A stretch of DNA of 64,000 bases, from the NCBI RefSeq assembly GCF_021919125.1, contig NZ_CP083439.1, forward strand, positions 2,542,001-2,606,000, in the 5' to 3' direction. The DNA is from Clavibacter sp. A6099. GTDB taxonomy: Bacteria > Actinomycetota > Actinomycetes > Actinomycetales > Microbacteriaceae. Below are positions 24,624 to 32,749 of the stretch, piece after piece (the first letter of the stretch is position 1; every line of letters begins with the position of its first letter). The notes under the pieces were generated by a model. The model saw only the letters and a list, made by a program, of their open reading frames with translations, was not told the DNA's origin and did no database searches. The translations under genes were made by a program, and so were the position numbers.

Positions 24624-25709
24624 ATGAGCACCTCGCTGGGGATGCCGGCGATGCCGCGTCCCGCCGCCGCTCCGGGCCCCGCCCGGCCGGACGATCCGGC
24701 GCTCCTCGACCCCTTCGGCCGCCGCGCGACCGACCTCCGCATCTCGCTCACCGACCGCTGCAACCTGCGCTGCACGTACTGCATGCCGGCCGAGGGACTC
24801 CCGTTCACGCCCGACCGGCAGGCGCTGCAGCTCGCCGAGATCGAGCGGCTCGTGCGCATCGGGACGCGCGACCTCGGCGTACGCCAGGTGCGGTTCACGG
24901 GCGGCGAGCCACTGCTGCGCCGCGACCTCATCGAGATCGTCGCCGCGTGCGCCGCCATCCCCGACCGACCCGAGATCTCGCTCACCACCAACGCGATCGG
25001 CCTCGCGTCGCGGGCGCAGGCCCTGAAGGACGCGGGGCTCGACCGGATCAACGTCTCGCTCGACTCCGTGCACGCCGAGACGTTCCGGCTCATCACGCGC
25101 CGCCCGTTCCTCGACCGAGTGCTCGACGGGATCGACGCCGCGGCTGCTGCGGGGCTGGCGCCCATCAAGATCAACGCGGTGCTCGTGCGCGGCGTCAACG
25201 ACGACCAGGCGGCGGACCTCCTCGAGTGGGCCGTCGCGGGCGGCCACCAGCTGCGCTTCATCGAGCAGATGCCCCTCGACGCCGACCACGCGTGGGACCG
25301 CGACGAGATGATCACGGCCGCCGAGATCCGCGCGCGCCTCTCCGAGCGCTTCACGCTCGTGCCCGACGAGGAGCCGCGCGACGGATCCCCCGCCGAGCTC
25401 TGGCGCGTGCACTCGCGCGAGGGCGGGGCGGGCACCGCGATGCTCGGCCGCGTGGGCGTCATCGCGAGCGTCACCGAGCCGTTCTGCGCCGACTGCCGCC
25501 GCACGCGCCTCACCGCGACGGGCGGCGTGCGCAGCTGCCTCTTCTCTCACACCGAGACCGACCTGCTCGCTCCTCTCCGCTCCGGCGCGTCCGACCAGGA
25601 GATCGCCGACCTCTGGCGCGGCGCGATGTGGGCGAAGCCGAAGGGCCACGGCATGGACGACGCCGACTTCATCCAGCCCGCCCGCTCGATGAGCGCGATC
25701 GGGGGCTGA
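24624..25709 (+). CDS. moaA: GTP 3',8-cyclase (molybdenum cofactor step 1)
   Basis: 361 residues. Radical-SAM motif CNLRCTYC with Cys 46, 50 and 53, and C-terminal cluster ligands in FCADCRRTRLTATGGVRSCLF. The protein ends in Gly-Gly, needed in MoaA for activation by S-adenosylmethionine cleavage. It turns GTP into the cyclic precursor of molybdopterin. It is followed 1 nt later by moaD. MoaC, needed for the next step, is not in this window. Confidence 0.97.
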   Translation: MSTSLGMPAMPRPAAAPGPARPDDPALLDPFGRRATDLRISLTDRCNLRCTYCMPAEGLPFTPDRQALQLAEIERLVRIGTRDLGVRQVRFTGGEPLLRRDLIEIVAACAAIPDRPEISLTTNAIGLASRAQALKDAGLDRINVSLDSVHAETFRLITRRPFLDRVLDGIDAAAAAGLAPIKINAVLVRGVNDDQAADLLEWAVAGGHQLRFIEQMPLDADHAWDRDEMITAAEIRARLSERFTLVPDEEPRDGSPAELWRVHSREGGAGTAMLGRVGVIASVTEPFCADCRRTRLTATGGVRSCLFSHTETDLLAPLRSGASDQEIADLWRGAMWAKPKGHGMDDADFIQPARSMSAIGG

Positions 25710-25710
25710 C

Positions 25711-25977
25711 GTGATCGTGCCCGTGGAGCTCTTCGCGGCCGCAGCAGCTGCGCTCGGCCGCACCACCGACGATCTCGAGCTGCCCGACGGCGCAGTGCTC
25801 GGCGATCTGATGGACGCGCTCGGGTCCCGTGCCGCCACCTCGGCGGATCCCGCGAACGCCGCCGCCGTCCTCGCCCGCTGCACCTACCTCGTCGAGGGCG
25901 TCGCCACCACCGACCGCGACGCGCCCCTCACCGCAGGCAGCGCGGTGGATGTGCTGCCGCCGTTCTCGGGCGGCTGA
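25711..25977 (+). CDS. moaD: MoaD/ThiS family sulfur carrier
   Basis: 88 residues, a ubiquitin-like fold ending FSGG; the terminal Gly-Gly is adenylated and thiocarboxylated. It lies directly after moaA, so it is the small subunit of molybdopterin synthase. Its large subunit (MoaE) is not in this window. The likely activating enzyme is at 38379-39566. Confidence 0.92.
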   Translation: MIVPVELFAAAAAALGRTTDDLELPDGAVLGDLMDALGSRAATSADPANAAAVLARCTYLVEGVATTDRDAPLTAGSAVDVLPPFSGG

Positions 25978-26041
25978 ATCCGGGATCGCCTGCCCACGCT
26001 GCGGCCCTAGCCAGCGGCGCCCGGGAGCGGGAGGGTGGGGG

Positions 26042-26371
26042 ATGCCCGCCGAACCCGAACCCGATTCCACCCGCGTCCGCGACCAGCCCGCGATCCGCAC
26101 CGGGCGCCGGCGCCAGTGGCTCGTCCCCGCGGGTCTGATTGCGGGGGTCACCGTCGGGCTGCTCGTCGCGGCGCTCCGGCTGGAGACGGCGATCCCGCTG
26201 GCTGGCATCGCCGCGACGGCGCTCCTCTACCTCGCCATGCTCGTCGTCGCCGCGACCGTGCGCACGGCGCGCATCCGGAACCTCGCGTTCGCCTGGCTCA
26301 TGGGCCTCATCGCCGTCGTCGCGCTCGGTTCGCTGCTCCTCCTGCTGCTGTCGGAGCGCGCAGGGACCTGA
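26042..26371 (+). CDS. Small three-helix membrane protein
   Basis: 109 residues: a polar N-terminus, then three helices (LVPAGLIAGVTVGLLVAAL, AIPLAGIAATALLYLAMLVVAATV, LAFAWLMGLIAVVALGSLLLLLL). The ATG follows a GGGAGGGTGGGG stretch that can act as a ribosome-binding site. No family is recognised. Confidence 0.6.
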   Translation: MPAEPEPDSTRVRDQPAIRTGRRRQWLVPAGLIAGVTVGLLVAALRLETAIPLAGIAATALLYLAMLVVAATVRTARIRNLAFAWLMGLIAVVALGSLLLLLLSERAGT

Positions 26372-26398
26372 CGGGGAGGCGCCGCACCCGGCGGTCCC

Positions 26399-27301
26399 CT
26401 ACGCGCGGAGGTCCAGCTCGGCCACGACCGCGGCGACGCGCGCAAGGGCAGAGGCATCCAGCCCCCGCACCGGGCGCGGCAGCGAGTCAGGCGCGACGAG
26501 GCCCAGGTGCTCGGCGATCGCGGCGATCACCCGGAAGCTGCCGCCGTGCTCGGCGAACAGGTCCCACAGCGGCCGCAACCGGGCGGACTCCGCGGCAGCG
26601 GCCTCGGGATCCCCGGCCTGAGCCGCGCGGGTGATCCGCAGGGCGGGCTCCGGCAGCGTGCCGGCGATCGCCGAGTACCAGGCGTCGCAGCCCGCGACGA
26701 GGCCGGTCGCGCCGAAGCCGTCGCCGGAGACGCCGATGGTCACGTCTGCGGGGATCCGGGCGCGGATCGCCTGCACGCGCTCGGCGGCCTCGGCGGGATC
26801 CGCGGGAACGCCCGGGATCTTGATCGACGCGACGTGCGGCAGGCACGCGATGGATGCGTACAGGTCGTCCGTGAAGGTCACGTGCGTGGTGCCCGGGTTG
26901 TCGTAGACCACGAGCGGCACCGACAGCTCGGCCGTGACGTCGGCGAAGAGGCCGTGCACCTCGTCGTCCGTGAGCGCCTGGTAGGTGATGGGCGCGAGGA
27001 GCACCGCGCTCGCCCCGGCCCGCTGCGCGTCCTCCGCGAGCGCACGCACCTGCGACGTGCGCAGGGCGCCGATCCCCACGATCACCGGCACGGGACCCGC
27101 GTGGTCCACGGTCGCGGTCGCGACCCGGCGGCGCTCCTCGCGGTCCAGGTACGCGTACGAGCCGGTGGACCCGAGGGCGGTGATGGAGTCGACCCCGGCG
27201 ACGGCGAGCCGCTCGACGAGACCCGCGTACGCGGCCTCGTCGACAGTGTCGTCGCGGAGCGGGGTGAGGGGGAAGGCGCTGAGACCCGTGAGCATGGGCA
27301 T
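26399..27301 (-). CDS. Dihydrodipicolinate synthase family lyase/aldolase
   Basis: 300 residues, a full TIM barrel. The Schiff-base Lys is K161 in ASIKIPG, and the Tyr is in VVYDNPG. The first phosphate-like loop is GSTGSYAYL rather than the GTTGE of true DapA, so another 2-keto acid or hydroxyl substrate is likely. No lysine genes are near. Other in-frame Met is at 27295. Confidence 0.85.
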   Translation of the reverse strand: MPMLTGLSAFPLTPLRDDTVDEAAYAGLVERLAVAGVDSITALGSTGSYAYLDREERRRVATATVDHAGPVPVIVGIGALRTSQVRALAEDAQRAGASAVLLAPITYQALTDDEVHGLFADVTAELSVPLVVYDNPGTTHVTFTDDLYASIACLPHVASIKIPGVPADPAEAAERVQAIRARIPADVTIGVSGDGFGATGLVAGCDAWYSAIAGTLPEPALRITRAAQAGDPEAAAAESARLRPLWDLFAEHGGSFRVIAAIAEHLGLVAPDSLPRPVRGLDASALARVAAVVAELDLRA

Positions 27302-27360
27302 CCGATCCGATCGAGGGCGGCCGATCCCGCCGCGTGGGCGGGTGCGGGGATCACCCCATC

Positions 27361-27400
27361 CTGACGGGACGGGCGCCGGGACGGGCGCCGGCTCCGTCAG
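27361..27400. terminator. Hairpin at the end of the VOC gene
   Basis: CTGACGG (27361-27367) pairs with CCGTCAG (27394-27400); the loop holds two copies of GGGACGGGCGCC-like sequence that can pair internally. It overlaps the stop codon of the minus-strand gene. Confidence 0.5.
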
Positions 27401-27876
27401 CGCCCGTCGTACGCGGCCTGCAGCTCCGCCACGACGAGCCGGCCCATGCCCATCATCGCGGCCATGGCGCGCGCGGCGCCCTCGGGGTCGGAGCCGCCGA
27501 TCGTGGACGCCATCGCCTCCGGGACGACCTGCCACCAGAAGCCCCAGCGGTCGCGCACCCAGCCGCACCGGCCCTCGGTCCCGCCGTCGGCGAAGGCGTC
27601 CCAGTAGCGGTCGACCTCCTCCTGGTCCGCGGCCGAGATCGACAGCGACACCGCCTCGGTCGCCTGCATGCCGGGGCCGCCGTTCAGCAGGCGGATCCCC
27701 TGGCCGTCGAGCTCGAGGTCGACCACGAGGGCCGTGCCGCGGAGAGCCGGGTCCGGGAAGTCGTCCGGGTAGCGCGAGGTGTCGGTGATCCGCGATCCGG
27801 GGAACAGGTCGACGTAGAACCGAGCCGCCTCCTCGATCTCCTCGCCGAACCAGAGGGTGGGGGTGATGCGCGGCAT
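27397..27876 (-). CDS. VOC family protein, PhnB-like
   Basis: 159 residues. ITPTLWFGEEIEEAARFYVDLFPGSRI at the start and RCGWVRDRWGFWWQVVPEAM near residue 115 are the pattern of the PhnB/3-demethylubiquinone methyltransferase-like branch of the vicinal oxygen chelate superfamily, which often lacks enzyme activity. A GAGGAGCC site precedes the ATG. The 109 bp upstream hold nothing recognisable. Confidence 0.85.
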   Translation of the reverse strand: MPRITPTLWFGEEIEEAARFYVDLFPGSRITDTSRYPDDFPDPALRGTALVVDLELDGQGIRLLNGGPGMQATEAVSLSISAADQEEVDRYWDAFADGGTEGRCGWVRDRWGFWWQVVPEAMASTIGGSDPEGAARAMAAMMGMGRLVVAELQAAYDGR

Positions 27877-27985
27877 AGGGGCTCCTCGTGTCCGACGGCG
27901 GCCTCGTCGCGCGCCGTCGTGGCCACGCTAGCCACCGGCGAGCGCGCGGACCAGAGTCCGACCGACAGCGGATGCGGCGGGCGAC

Positions 27986-28951
27986 TCAGACCGCGCGGCG
28001 CCCCGCGAGGAGCGCCTCGAGGACGGCGGCGCCGCGATCCGCGTCCGCCACGGTGACCAGCCGCGCGCGACCGCCGCCGAGCCGCACGACGAGGCCGGGC
28101 CCGGAGCGCGTCACGTAGGCGACGCCGCGGCCCGAGACGCGCAGGCCCCATCCGCCCCACTGCCCCGGGGAGACGTCCTCCCACCCGGCCGACTCCATGC
28201 GGGCGAGGGGCACGCGCATGATCGGGATCCGCGTCCACGTCGAGACGACCCGGAGCCCGCGCCGGTCGACCGTCACGTCGACGCGCGCGAGCGCCAGCAT
28301 CGCGAGGCCGGCGACGACGAGCGGGATCCCGGAGAGAGCGGCCGTGCCGACGTCCCCCGCCGACGCGCTGGCCGCGGCGACGATCCCGAGCACCACGACG
28401 ACCGCGCCGATCCCCGCGAACCATCCGCTCCCGGTGCGACCGCGCCAGGCGACCCGGGCCGTGGCGGGGATCTCGAGCGGCGCCACGTCGTGCGCGGGGA
28501 CGGGTCCCGCCGCGCGGACCAGGACGGCCACGGGGATCCCGGCCGCCACTGCCCCCACCCCGAGGAGCACGACGCTCCACGCGACGGGGAAGGTGCCGTC
28601 GCCGACGGCGGCGGACGCCGCGATCGCGATCCATGCCGCGGCGAGGATGCCCGTCACGAGGTTCGCGACGAGGAGCACCGTGGCCGCCGTGCGCCGATCC
28701 CGCGACCGCAGGGCGGCGACGGCCAGCGCCACGGCCACGACCGCGAGGCCCAGCGCGACCGCGAGCATCACCCAGGGCGAACCCCATCCGTCTGGCGTCC
28801 CGTCGGCGGCGAAGTGGACCGCGATGCGGGCGGGCAGCTCCGGCGCGAGCAGGACGGCCGCGGCGCCGAGCGCCAGGGCGATGACCGCTGCCGGGGCGAC
28901 CACCGCCACGCGCGCGCCGGTCGGCAGCGGCAGGGGTGCTGTGGTGGTCAT
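27986..28951 (-). CDS. DUF1648 membrane protein with PH-like tail
   Basis: 321 residues, about six helices. PARIAVHFAADGTPDGWGSPW is the DUF1648 signature. The last 100 residues (VTVDRRGLRVVSTWTRIPIMRVPLARMESA) look like a bacterial PH-type domain. It overlaps the GntR regulator gene by ATGA. Such GntR-membrane-protein pairs often respond to cell-envelope or antibiotic stress, but no signal is evident here. Confidence 0.8.
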   Translation of the reverse strand: MTTTAPLPLPTGARVAVVAPAAVIALALGAAAVLLAPELPARIAVHFAADGTPDGWGSPWVMLAVALGLAVVAVALAVAALRSRDRRTAATVLLVANLVTGILAAAWIAIAASAAVGDGTFPVAWSVVLLGVGAVAAGIPVAVLVRAAGPVPAHDVAPLEIPATARVAWRGRTGSGWFAGIGAVVVVLGIVAAASASAGDVGTAALSGIPLVVAGLAMLALARVDVTVDRRGLRVVSTWTRIPIMRVPLARMESAGWEDVSPGQWGGWGLRVSGRGVAYVTRSGPGLVVRLGGGRARLVTVADADRGAAVLEALLAGRRAV

Positions 28952-29298
28952 CGTGCTCCCTTGATCATGGTGAGGAGGTCGTCGAGCGGCACCTCGAGGG
29001 TGTCCGCCTGGTCGCGCAGCTCCTCGACGAGCGTCCGCAGGCGGTCGAAGGACGCGTTGCCCGAGCGGATCACCGTCGCGCCGCGGCCTCGACGCAGCTC
29101 GATCAGCCCGTCCGCCTGGAGGCTCGCGTACGCGCGGAGCACCGTGTGCATGTTCACCTCGACGGAGGCGGCGAGGTCGCGCGCCGACGGCAGCCGCTCC
29201 CCGCTCGCGAGCTCGCCGCGCGCGATCGCGTAGCGGATCTGCGTGGCCACCTGCTCGGCGAGCGAGGCCTTCGCCGCAGGATCCACCGTGATGAGCAT
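28948..29298 (-). CDS. GntR family regulator, YtrA type
   Basis: 116 residues: a winged helix-turn-helix (SLAEQVATQIRYAIARGELASGERLPSARDLAASVEVNMHTVLRAYASLQADGLIELRRGRGATV) with only a short helical tail, as in YtrA-type regulators. It is first of a two-gene operon. A palindrome covers its promoter, so autorepression is likely. The mRNA is leaderless. Confidence 0.9.
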   Translation of the reverse strand: MLITVDPAAKASLAEQVATQIRYAIARGELASGERLPSARDLAASVEVNMHTVLRAYASLQADGLIELRRGRGATVIRSGNASFDRLRTLVEELRDQADTLEVPLDDLLTMIKGAR

Positions 29299-29317
29299 GT
29301 TCGCATTCTATGCGAAC
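29299..29317 (-). promoter_or_regulatory. GntR operator covering promoter and start site
   Basis: GTTCGCAT (29299-29306) and ATGCGAAC (29310-29317) are perfect 8-bp arms around TCT. The -10 box TAGAAT (29305-29310, minus strand) is inside, and the ATG begins the base after the palindrome, so a bound dimer would cover -10, +1 and start codon together. Confidence 0.7.
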
Positions 29318-29342
29318 AATTCCCCTCAGAGCGAGGGGCGGG

Positions 29343-30422
29343 TCACGCCGACTCGCGCACGACCAGCTGGTGCCGCACCGTGCGGATCACTCCGGGGCCG
29401 GAGCGCGGCAGGTCGCCCGCGATCATCGCGACGGCGAGGTCGAGCGCGTGGCGGGCGAGCTCGTCGAGGTCCACCGCGAGCGTCGTGAGGGTGGGCGCGA
29501 GCAGTCGGCCGAGGGACAGGCCGTCGATGCCGACCACGCGCACGTCGCCCGGAACATCGACGCCCGCGCGGCGGCAGGCGGAGAGCACGCCGAGGGCGCA
29601 CACGTCGTTGAAGGCGACGATCGCGTCGGCCGTGCGCGGGCGGGCGACGACGCGCTCGGTCGCGGCGGCGGCGGCCTCCGCGGTGGGCGCGGACGCGCGG
29701 ACGACGGACACGTCCATCGACCGCGCCTCGAACACGCGCACGAGCAGGGCGGCGCGGGGGCTGGGGCCCGCGGCGACGGCGGCGTCGAGCACGACCGGGT
29801 GCCGCACGCCGACCGCCTCGAGGTGGTCGGCGAGCGCGTCGATCGCCTCCGAGGGATCCAGCTGCACGGCGGCACGGAGGGGGTCGCCGCGCGGATCCAG
29901 CTCGACGACGGGCACCGAGCCGAGCCGGGCGATCCACTCGGCGGCGCGCGACCCGAGGGTCCCGATCACCGCGTCGGTCTGCGCGCCGAGCGCCTCGACC
30001 ATGCGGTCGGAGTCGGCGGCGAGGCCCACGTCGGCGAGCGACACGTTCCAGCCGCGGGCCGCCGCGATCCGCACCACGGCGGCCGCGAGCTCGGGCGACC
30101 ACGGGTTCCGCAGGTCGTCGACGACGAGGCCGAGCTGGTGATCCCCGCCCGTCACGAGCCCGCGGCCGAACCGCGACGGGCGGTACGCGAGCTGATCCGC
30201 AGCGTCGAGCACGCGCCGCTTCGTCTCCTCGCTGATGCCCGCCATGCCGTTCATGGCGCGGGTCACGGTCTGACGGGAGACCCCGGCGGCGGCCGCGACG
30301 TCGTGGATCGTGGCGCGGCCGGCCGGGCCATCGCCCGAGCCCGAGCCCGAGCCGGAGCCGGAGCCGGACCCCTGGCTGCGGCCGCCCGCGCCCGATCCGC
30401 TCAGCCGCGCAGGTCCAGCCAC
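29343..30422 (-). CDS. LacI family transcriptional regulator
   Basis: 359 residues from a GTG at 30422. The DNA-binding head ATIHDVAAAAGVSRQTVTRAMNG begins only at about residue 35; before it is a (Gly-Ser) run at 18-28 from a DNA hexamer repeat, unusual for LacI proteins. The hinge AYRPSRFGRGLVTG and the sugar-binding core (LGLVVDDLRNPWSPELAAAV ... AIVAFNDVCALGVL ... VRVVGIDGLSLG) are normal. It overlaps the end of the upstream oxidoreductase fusion by 22 nt, so the two form one operon. The palindromes at 32461 and 32528 are its likely targets. Confidence 0.88.
   Translation of the reverse strand: MAGPARLSGSGAGGRSQGSGSGSGSGSGSGDGPAGRATIHDVAAAAGVSRQTVTRAMNGMAGISEETKRRVLDAADQLAYRPSRFGRGLVTGGDHQLGLVVDDLRNPWSPELAAAVVRIAAARGWNVSLADVGLAADSDRMVEALGAQTDAVIGTLGSRAAEWIARLGSVPVVELDPRGDPLRAAVQLDPSEAIDALADHLEAVGVRHPVVLDAAVAAGPSPRAALLVRVFEARSMDVSVVRASAPTAEAAAAATERVVARPRTADAIVAFNDVCALGVLSACRRAGVDVPGDVRVVGIDGLSLGRLLAPTLTTLAVDLDELARHALDLAVAMIAGDLPRSGPGVIRTVRHQLVVRESA
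30334..30370. repeat. GAGCCC/GAGCCG hexanucleotide repeat in the lacI-type gene
   Basis: About six tandem 6-bp units, in frame, coding Gly-Ser repeats ahead of the DNA-binding domain. Length change would alter the spacing before the helix-turn-helix without a frameshift. Confidence 0.7.
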
Positions 30423-32434
30423 GCCACCTGCTCCGGGGTGAGCTCGACGGACAGGCCGCGCATCGAGGAGCGGACCTCCGTGATGGTGCGCGGGCCGAAC
30501 AGCGGGAACGTCGGGAACGGCTGCGCGAGCACGTAGGCGAGCGCGATCGCCGTCGCCTGCACGCCGTGCTCCGCGCCCAGCTGCTCGGCGCGACGCAGGC
30601 GCTCGAAGTTGTCGTCGCCGTAGTAGCAGCGCACGAGCTCCGGGTCGCTCAGGTCGTCGGGGCGGGCGCGGCCCGTGAAGAAGCCGCGCGCCTGCGACGA
30701 CCACGGGAGCAGCGGGATCTGCCGCTCCTCGAGCCACGCCTTGGACGCGGGATCCGTGACGTGCACGCATCCCGCCCACGGCACGTCGTACGCCTCGGCC
30801 AGGCCGAAGTGGTCGCTCAGCGCCTGGAACCCGGCGCGGCCATTGGCCTTCGCGTACGCCTGCGCCTCGTCGAAGCGCTCGGGCGTCCAGTTGGAGACGC
30901 CGTAGGAGCGGATCCGCCCGGCGCGCTGGTGCTCGTCCATCACGTCGACGAACTCCCCCACCGGCACCTCGAGGTTGTCGCGGTGCATGAGGTAGATGTC
31001 GGCGTAGTCGGTGCCCTGGCGCTCGAGGCTCTCGAGCAGCTGGCTCGTGAGCGACTCGGGGTCGCAGTGCGGGGTGTGAGCGCCCTTGGTGATGACGACC
31101 ACGTCCTCGCGGATGCCGCGGTTCCGGATCCACTTCCCCAGGCGCCCCTCGAGCACGCCGCCGCCGTAGATGTAGCCGGTGTCGAAGGCGTTGCCGCCCT
31201 GCTCGACGAAGTGGTCGAAGATCGCGGAAGCGTGCGCCAGGTCGGGCTGGTTGTCGACGCCCATGACGAGGCGCGACATGCGCTTGCCGACGCCGGGGAT
31301 CTCGCCGTAGAGCATGGGGCTGTCGTCGCGGACCGCGAGGGGTCGGCCGGAGACCGTGGGGATGTCGGCGTCCTCCGCCTCGAACGGGTAGCGCAGCTCC
31401 AGCGCGGCGCGCCAGCGGTCGAGGGTGCGGGCGGTGGCGAGCGTCTCGTCGAGCGTCATCTGCGCGGCCTCGCCGAGGCCGGCCGCGAGGGCGTCGGTCG
31501 TGGCGTCGGCCTCGATCGCGTACGGCTTCGCGCCCGCGAACGAGAGCGTGCGCGGCTCCTCGCCGACGACGGAGACCTCGATGGTGGGCGCATCACCGAG
31601 GGTCCACGGGTCGCTGAGGTGGATGCGGCCCTTCGAGCCATGGACCGTGAGCGCCTGCGGCTCGTCGAGCGCGACACCCGTGCGGAGCGTCGCGGTGATG
31701 CCCGGCTGGCCGGCGCCGGCGCGGTAGGTCGCGCGCGCGACGGACCACTCGTCGACACCGGTCGGGCCGACCGTGCCGTCGACCTCGATCGTGAGCGGCT
31801 CGGCGACGGCGATGCCGGTCGCGGCCTGCACGACGGCGGCCGCGGCGGTGACGGTGTAGCCGCCGACGTCGAGGATCCCGCCGCCCGCGGTCGCGGTGTC
31901 GTAGAGGCGGCCGGTGGGGGATCCGGTGCGGAAGGAGAAGGACGCGTCGACGTGGGCGACCTCGCCGATCACGCCGTCGCGCAGCAGCTCGAGGAGCGCC
32001 GCGGTCTGCGGGTGGAAGCGGTACATGTACGCCTCGACGAGCGGGAGGCCGGCCGCGCGGGCCGCGTCGACGAGCGCCATCGCGGTGCCGTGGTTGACGG
32101 CGAGCGGCTTCTCGCAGAGGACGGCCTTGCCTGCCTCGAGCGCGCGGATCACGAGGTCGGCGTGGCCAGTGTGCACCGTGGAGATGTAGACGGCGTCGAC
32201 GTCTGGGTCCGCGAGGACGGCGTCGTAGTCGGCGCCCGTGACGTCGGCGAAGCCGTGGTCGGCGGCCTCGGCGGCGAAGGCCCCGGCGCGCTCGGCGCTG
32301 GAGCTGCCGGCCGCCACGAGGCGCGCGTCGCGCTCGCTCGCGGGCAGCTGGGAGAGGAAGCGGCGGGCGATGCTGCCCGGGCCGAGGACCGCCCAGCCGG
32401 GGGCGGTCTGCGTGGTCGGGGTGGGGTCGGTCAT
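30401..32434 (-). CDS. Gfo/Idh/MocA oxidoreductase fused to aldo/keto reductase
   Basis: 677 residues. Residues 10-340 form a Gfo/Idh/MocA dehydrogenase (GWAVLGPGSIARRFLSQL, STVHTGHADLVIRAL, VLCEKPLAVN, GGGILDVGGY). Residues 345-677 form an aldo/keto reductase (RMSRLVMGVDNQPDLAHASAIFDHF, FDTGYIYGGGVLEGRLGKW, VVITKGAHTPH, YGVSNWTPERF, PLLPWSSQARGFF). Both halves keep their catalytic residues, so it could interconvert sugars through a keto intermediate. The ATG at 32434 has a GAAGGG site. A LacI regulator follows in the same operon. Confidence 0.9.
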   Translation of the reverse strand: MTDPTPTTQTAPGWAVLGPGSIARRFLSQLPASERDARLVAAGSSSAERAGAFAAEAADHGFADVTGADYDAVLADPDVDAVYISTVHTGHADLVIRALEAGKAVLCEKPLAVNHGTAMALVDAARAAGLPLVEAYMYRFHPQTAALLELLRDGVIGEVAHVDASFSFRTGSPTGRLYDTATAGGGILDVGGYTVTAAAAVVQAATGIAVAEPLTIEVDGTVGPTGVDEWSVARATYRAGAGQPGITATLRTGVALDEPQALTVHGSKGRIHLSDPWTLGDAPTIEVSVVGEEPRTLSFAGAKPYAIEADATTDALAAGLGEAAQMTLDETLATARTLDRWRAALELRYPFEAEDADIPTVSGRPLAVRDDSPMLYGEIPGVGKRMSRLVMGVDNQPDLAHASAIFDHFVEQGGNAFDTGYIYGGGVLEGRLGKWIRNRGIREDVVVITKGAHTPHCDPESLTSQLLESLERQGTDYADIYLMHRDNLEVPVGEFVDVMDEHQRAGRIRSYGVSNWTPERFDEAQAYAKANGRAGFQALSDHFGLAEAYDVPWAGCVHVTDPASKAWLEERQIPLLPWSSQARGFFTGRARPDDLSDPELVRCYYGDDNFERLRRAEQLGAEHGVQATAIALAYVLAQPFPTFPLFGPRTITEVRSSMRGLSVELTPEQVAWLDLRG

Positions 32435-32460
32435 GGTGGGGCCCTTCGCGGCGTCGTCGG

Positions 32461-32541
32461 CGTGAACGTTCACGACGAAGCTACGGCCAGCCGAGGCGGG
32501 TAGTCAAGAGCGCGGGCGGGGCCGGTTCGTGAACGTTCACG
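32461..32541 (-). promoter_or_regulatory. Promoter with two identical LacI-type operators
   Basis: On the minus strand, -35 TTGACT (32502-32507) and -10 TAGCTT (32478-32483) are 18 bp apart. The perfect palindrome CGTGAACGTTCACG occurs at 32461-32474, over the transcription start, and again at 32528-32541, upstream of -35. Centres are 67 bp apart. This two-site layout fits looping repression by the LacI protein. Confidence 0.8.
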
Positions 32542-32661
32542 TCCTAGCAGCCGAACCAGCGTCTGCGCGCCGACGATCCCGAGACCTGCCCGGAGGGATC
32601 CGGCATGTGCGCTGCACGCTCCCCGCGCCCGGCGCCGTCGCTAGCGTCCGCTCGCGGAGGA

Positions 32662-32695
32662 GGGCGGCCGCCAGGACATCCTGGCGCGGCCGCCC
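32662..32695. other. Long hairpin upstream of the protease gene
   Basis: GGGCGGCCG-CCAGGA and its complement TCCTGG-CGC-GGCCGCCC form a nearly perfect stem with a 2-nt bulge, ending 55 nt before the protease ATG. It has no U-tract. It may be a 5'-UTR element, or a terminator protecting the protease gene from upstream reads. Confidence 0.5.
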
Positions 32696-32749
32696 GGTGC
32701 CTCCGCTCTCTCGTCGCGCGGTCGCGCGGCGCATCCCTGAAGGAGAAGC

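Noticed and set aside
26399-27301. Lysine-pathway DapA
   Set aside because: The catalytic Lys is there, but the GTTGE loop is replaced by GSTGS and no lysine genes are near.
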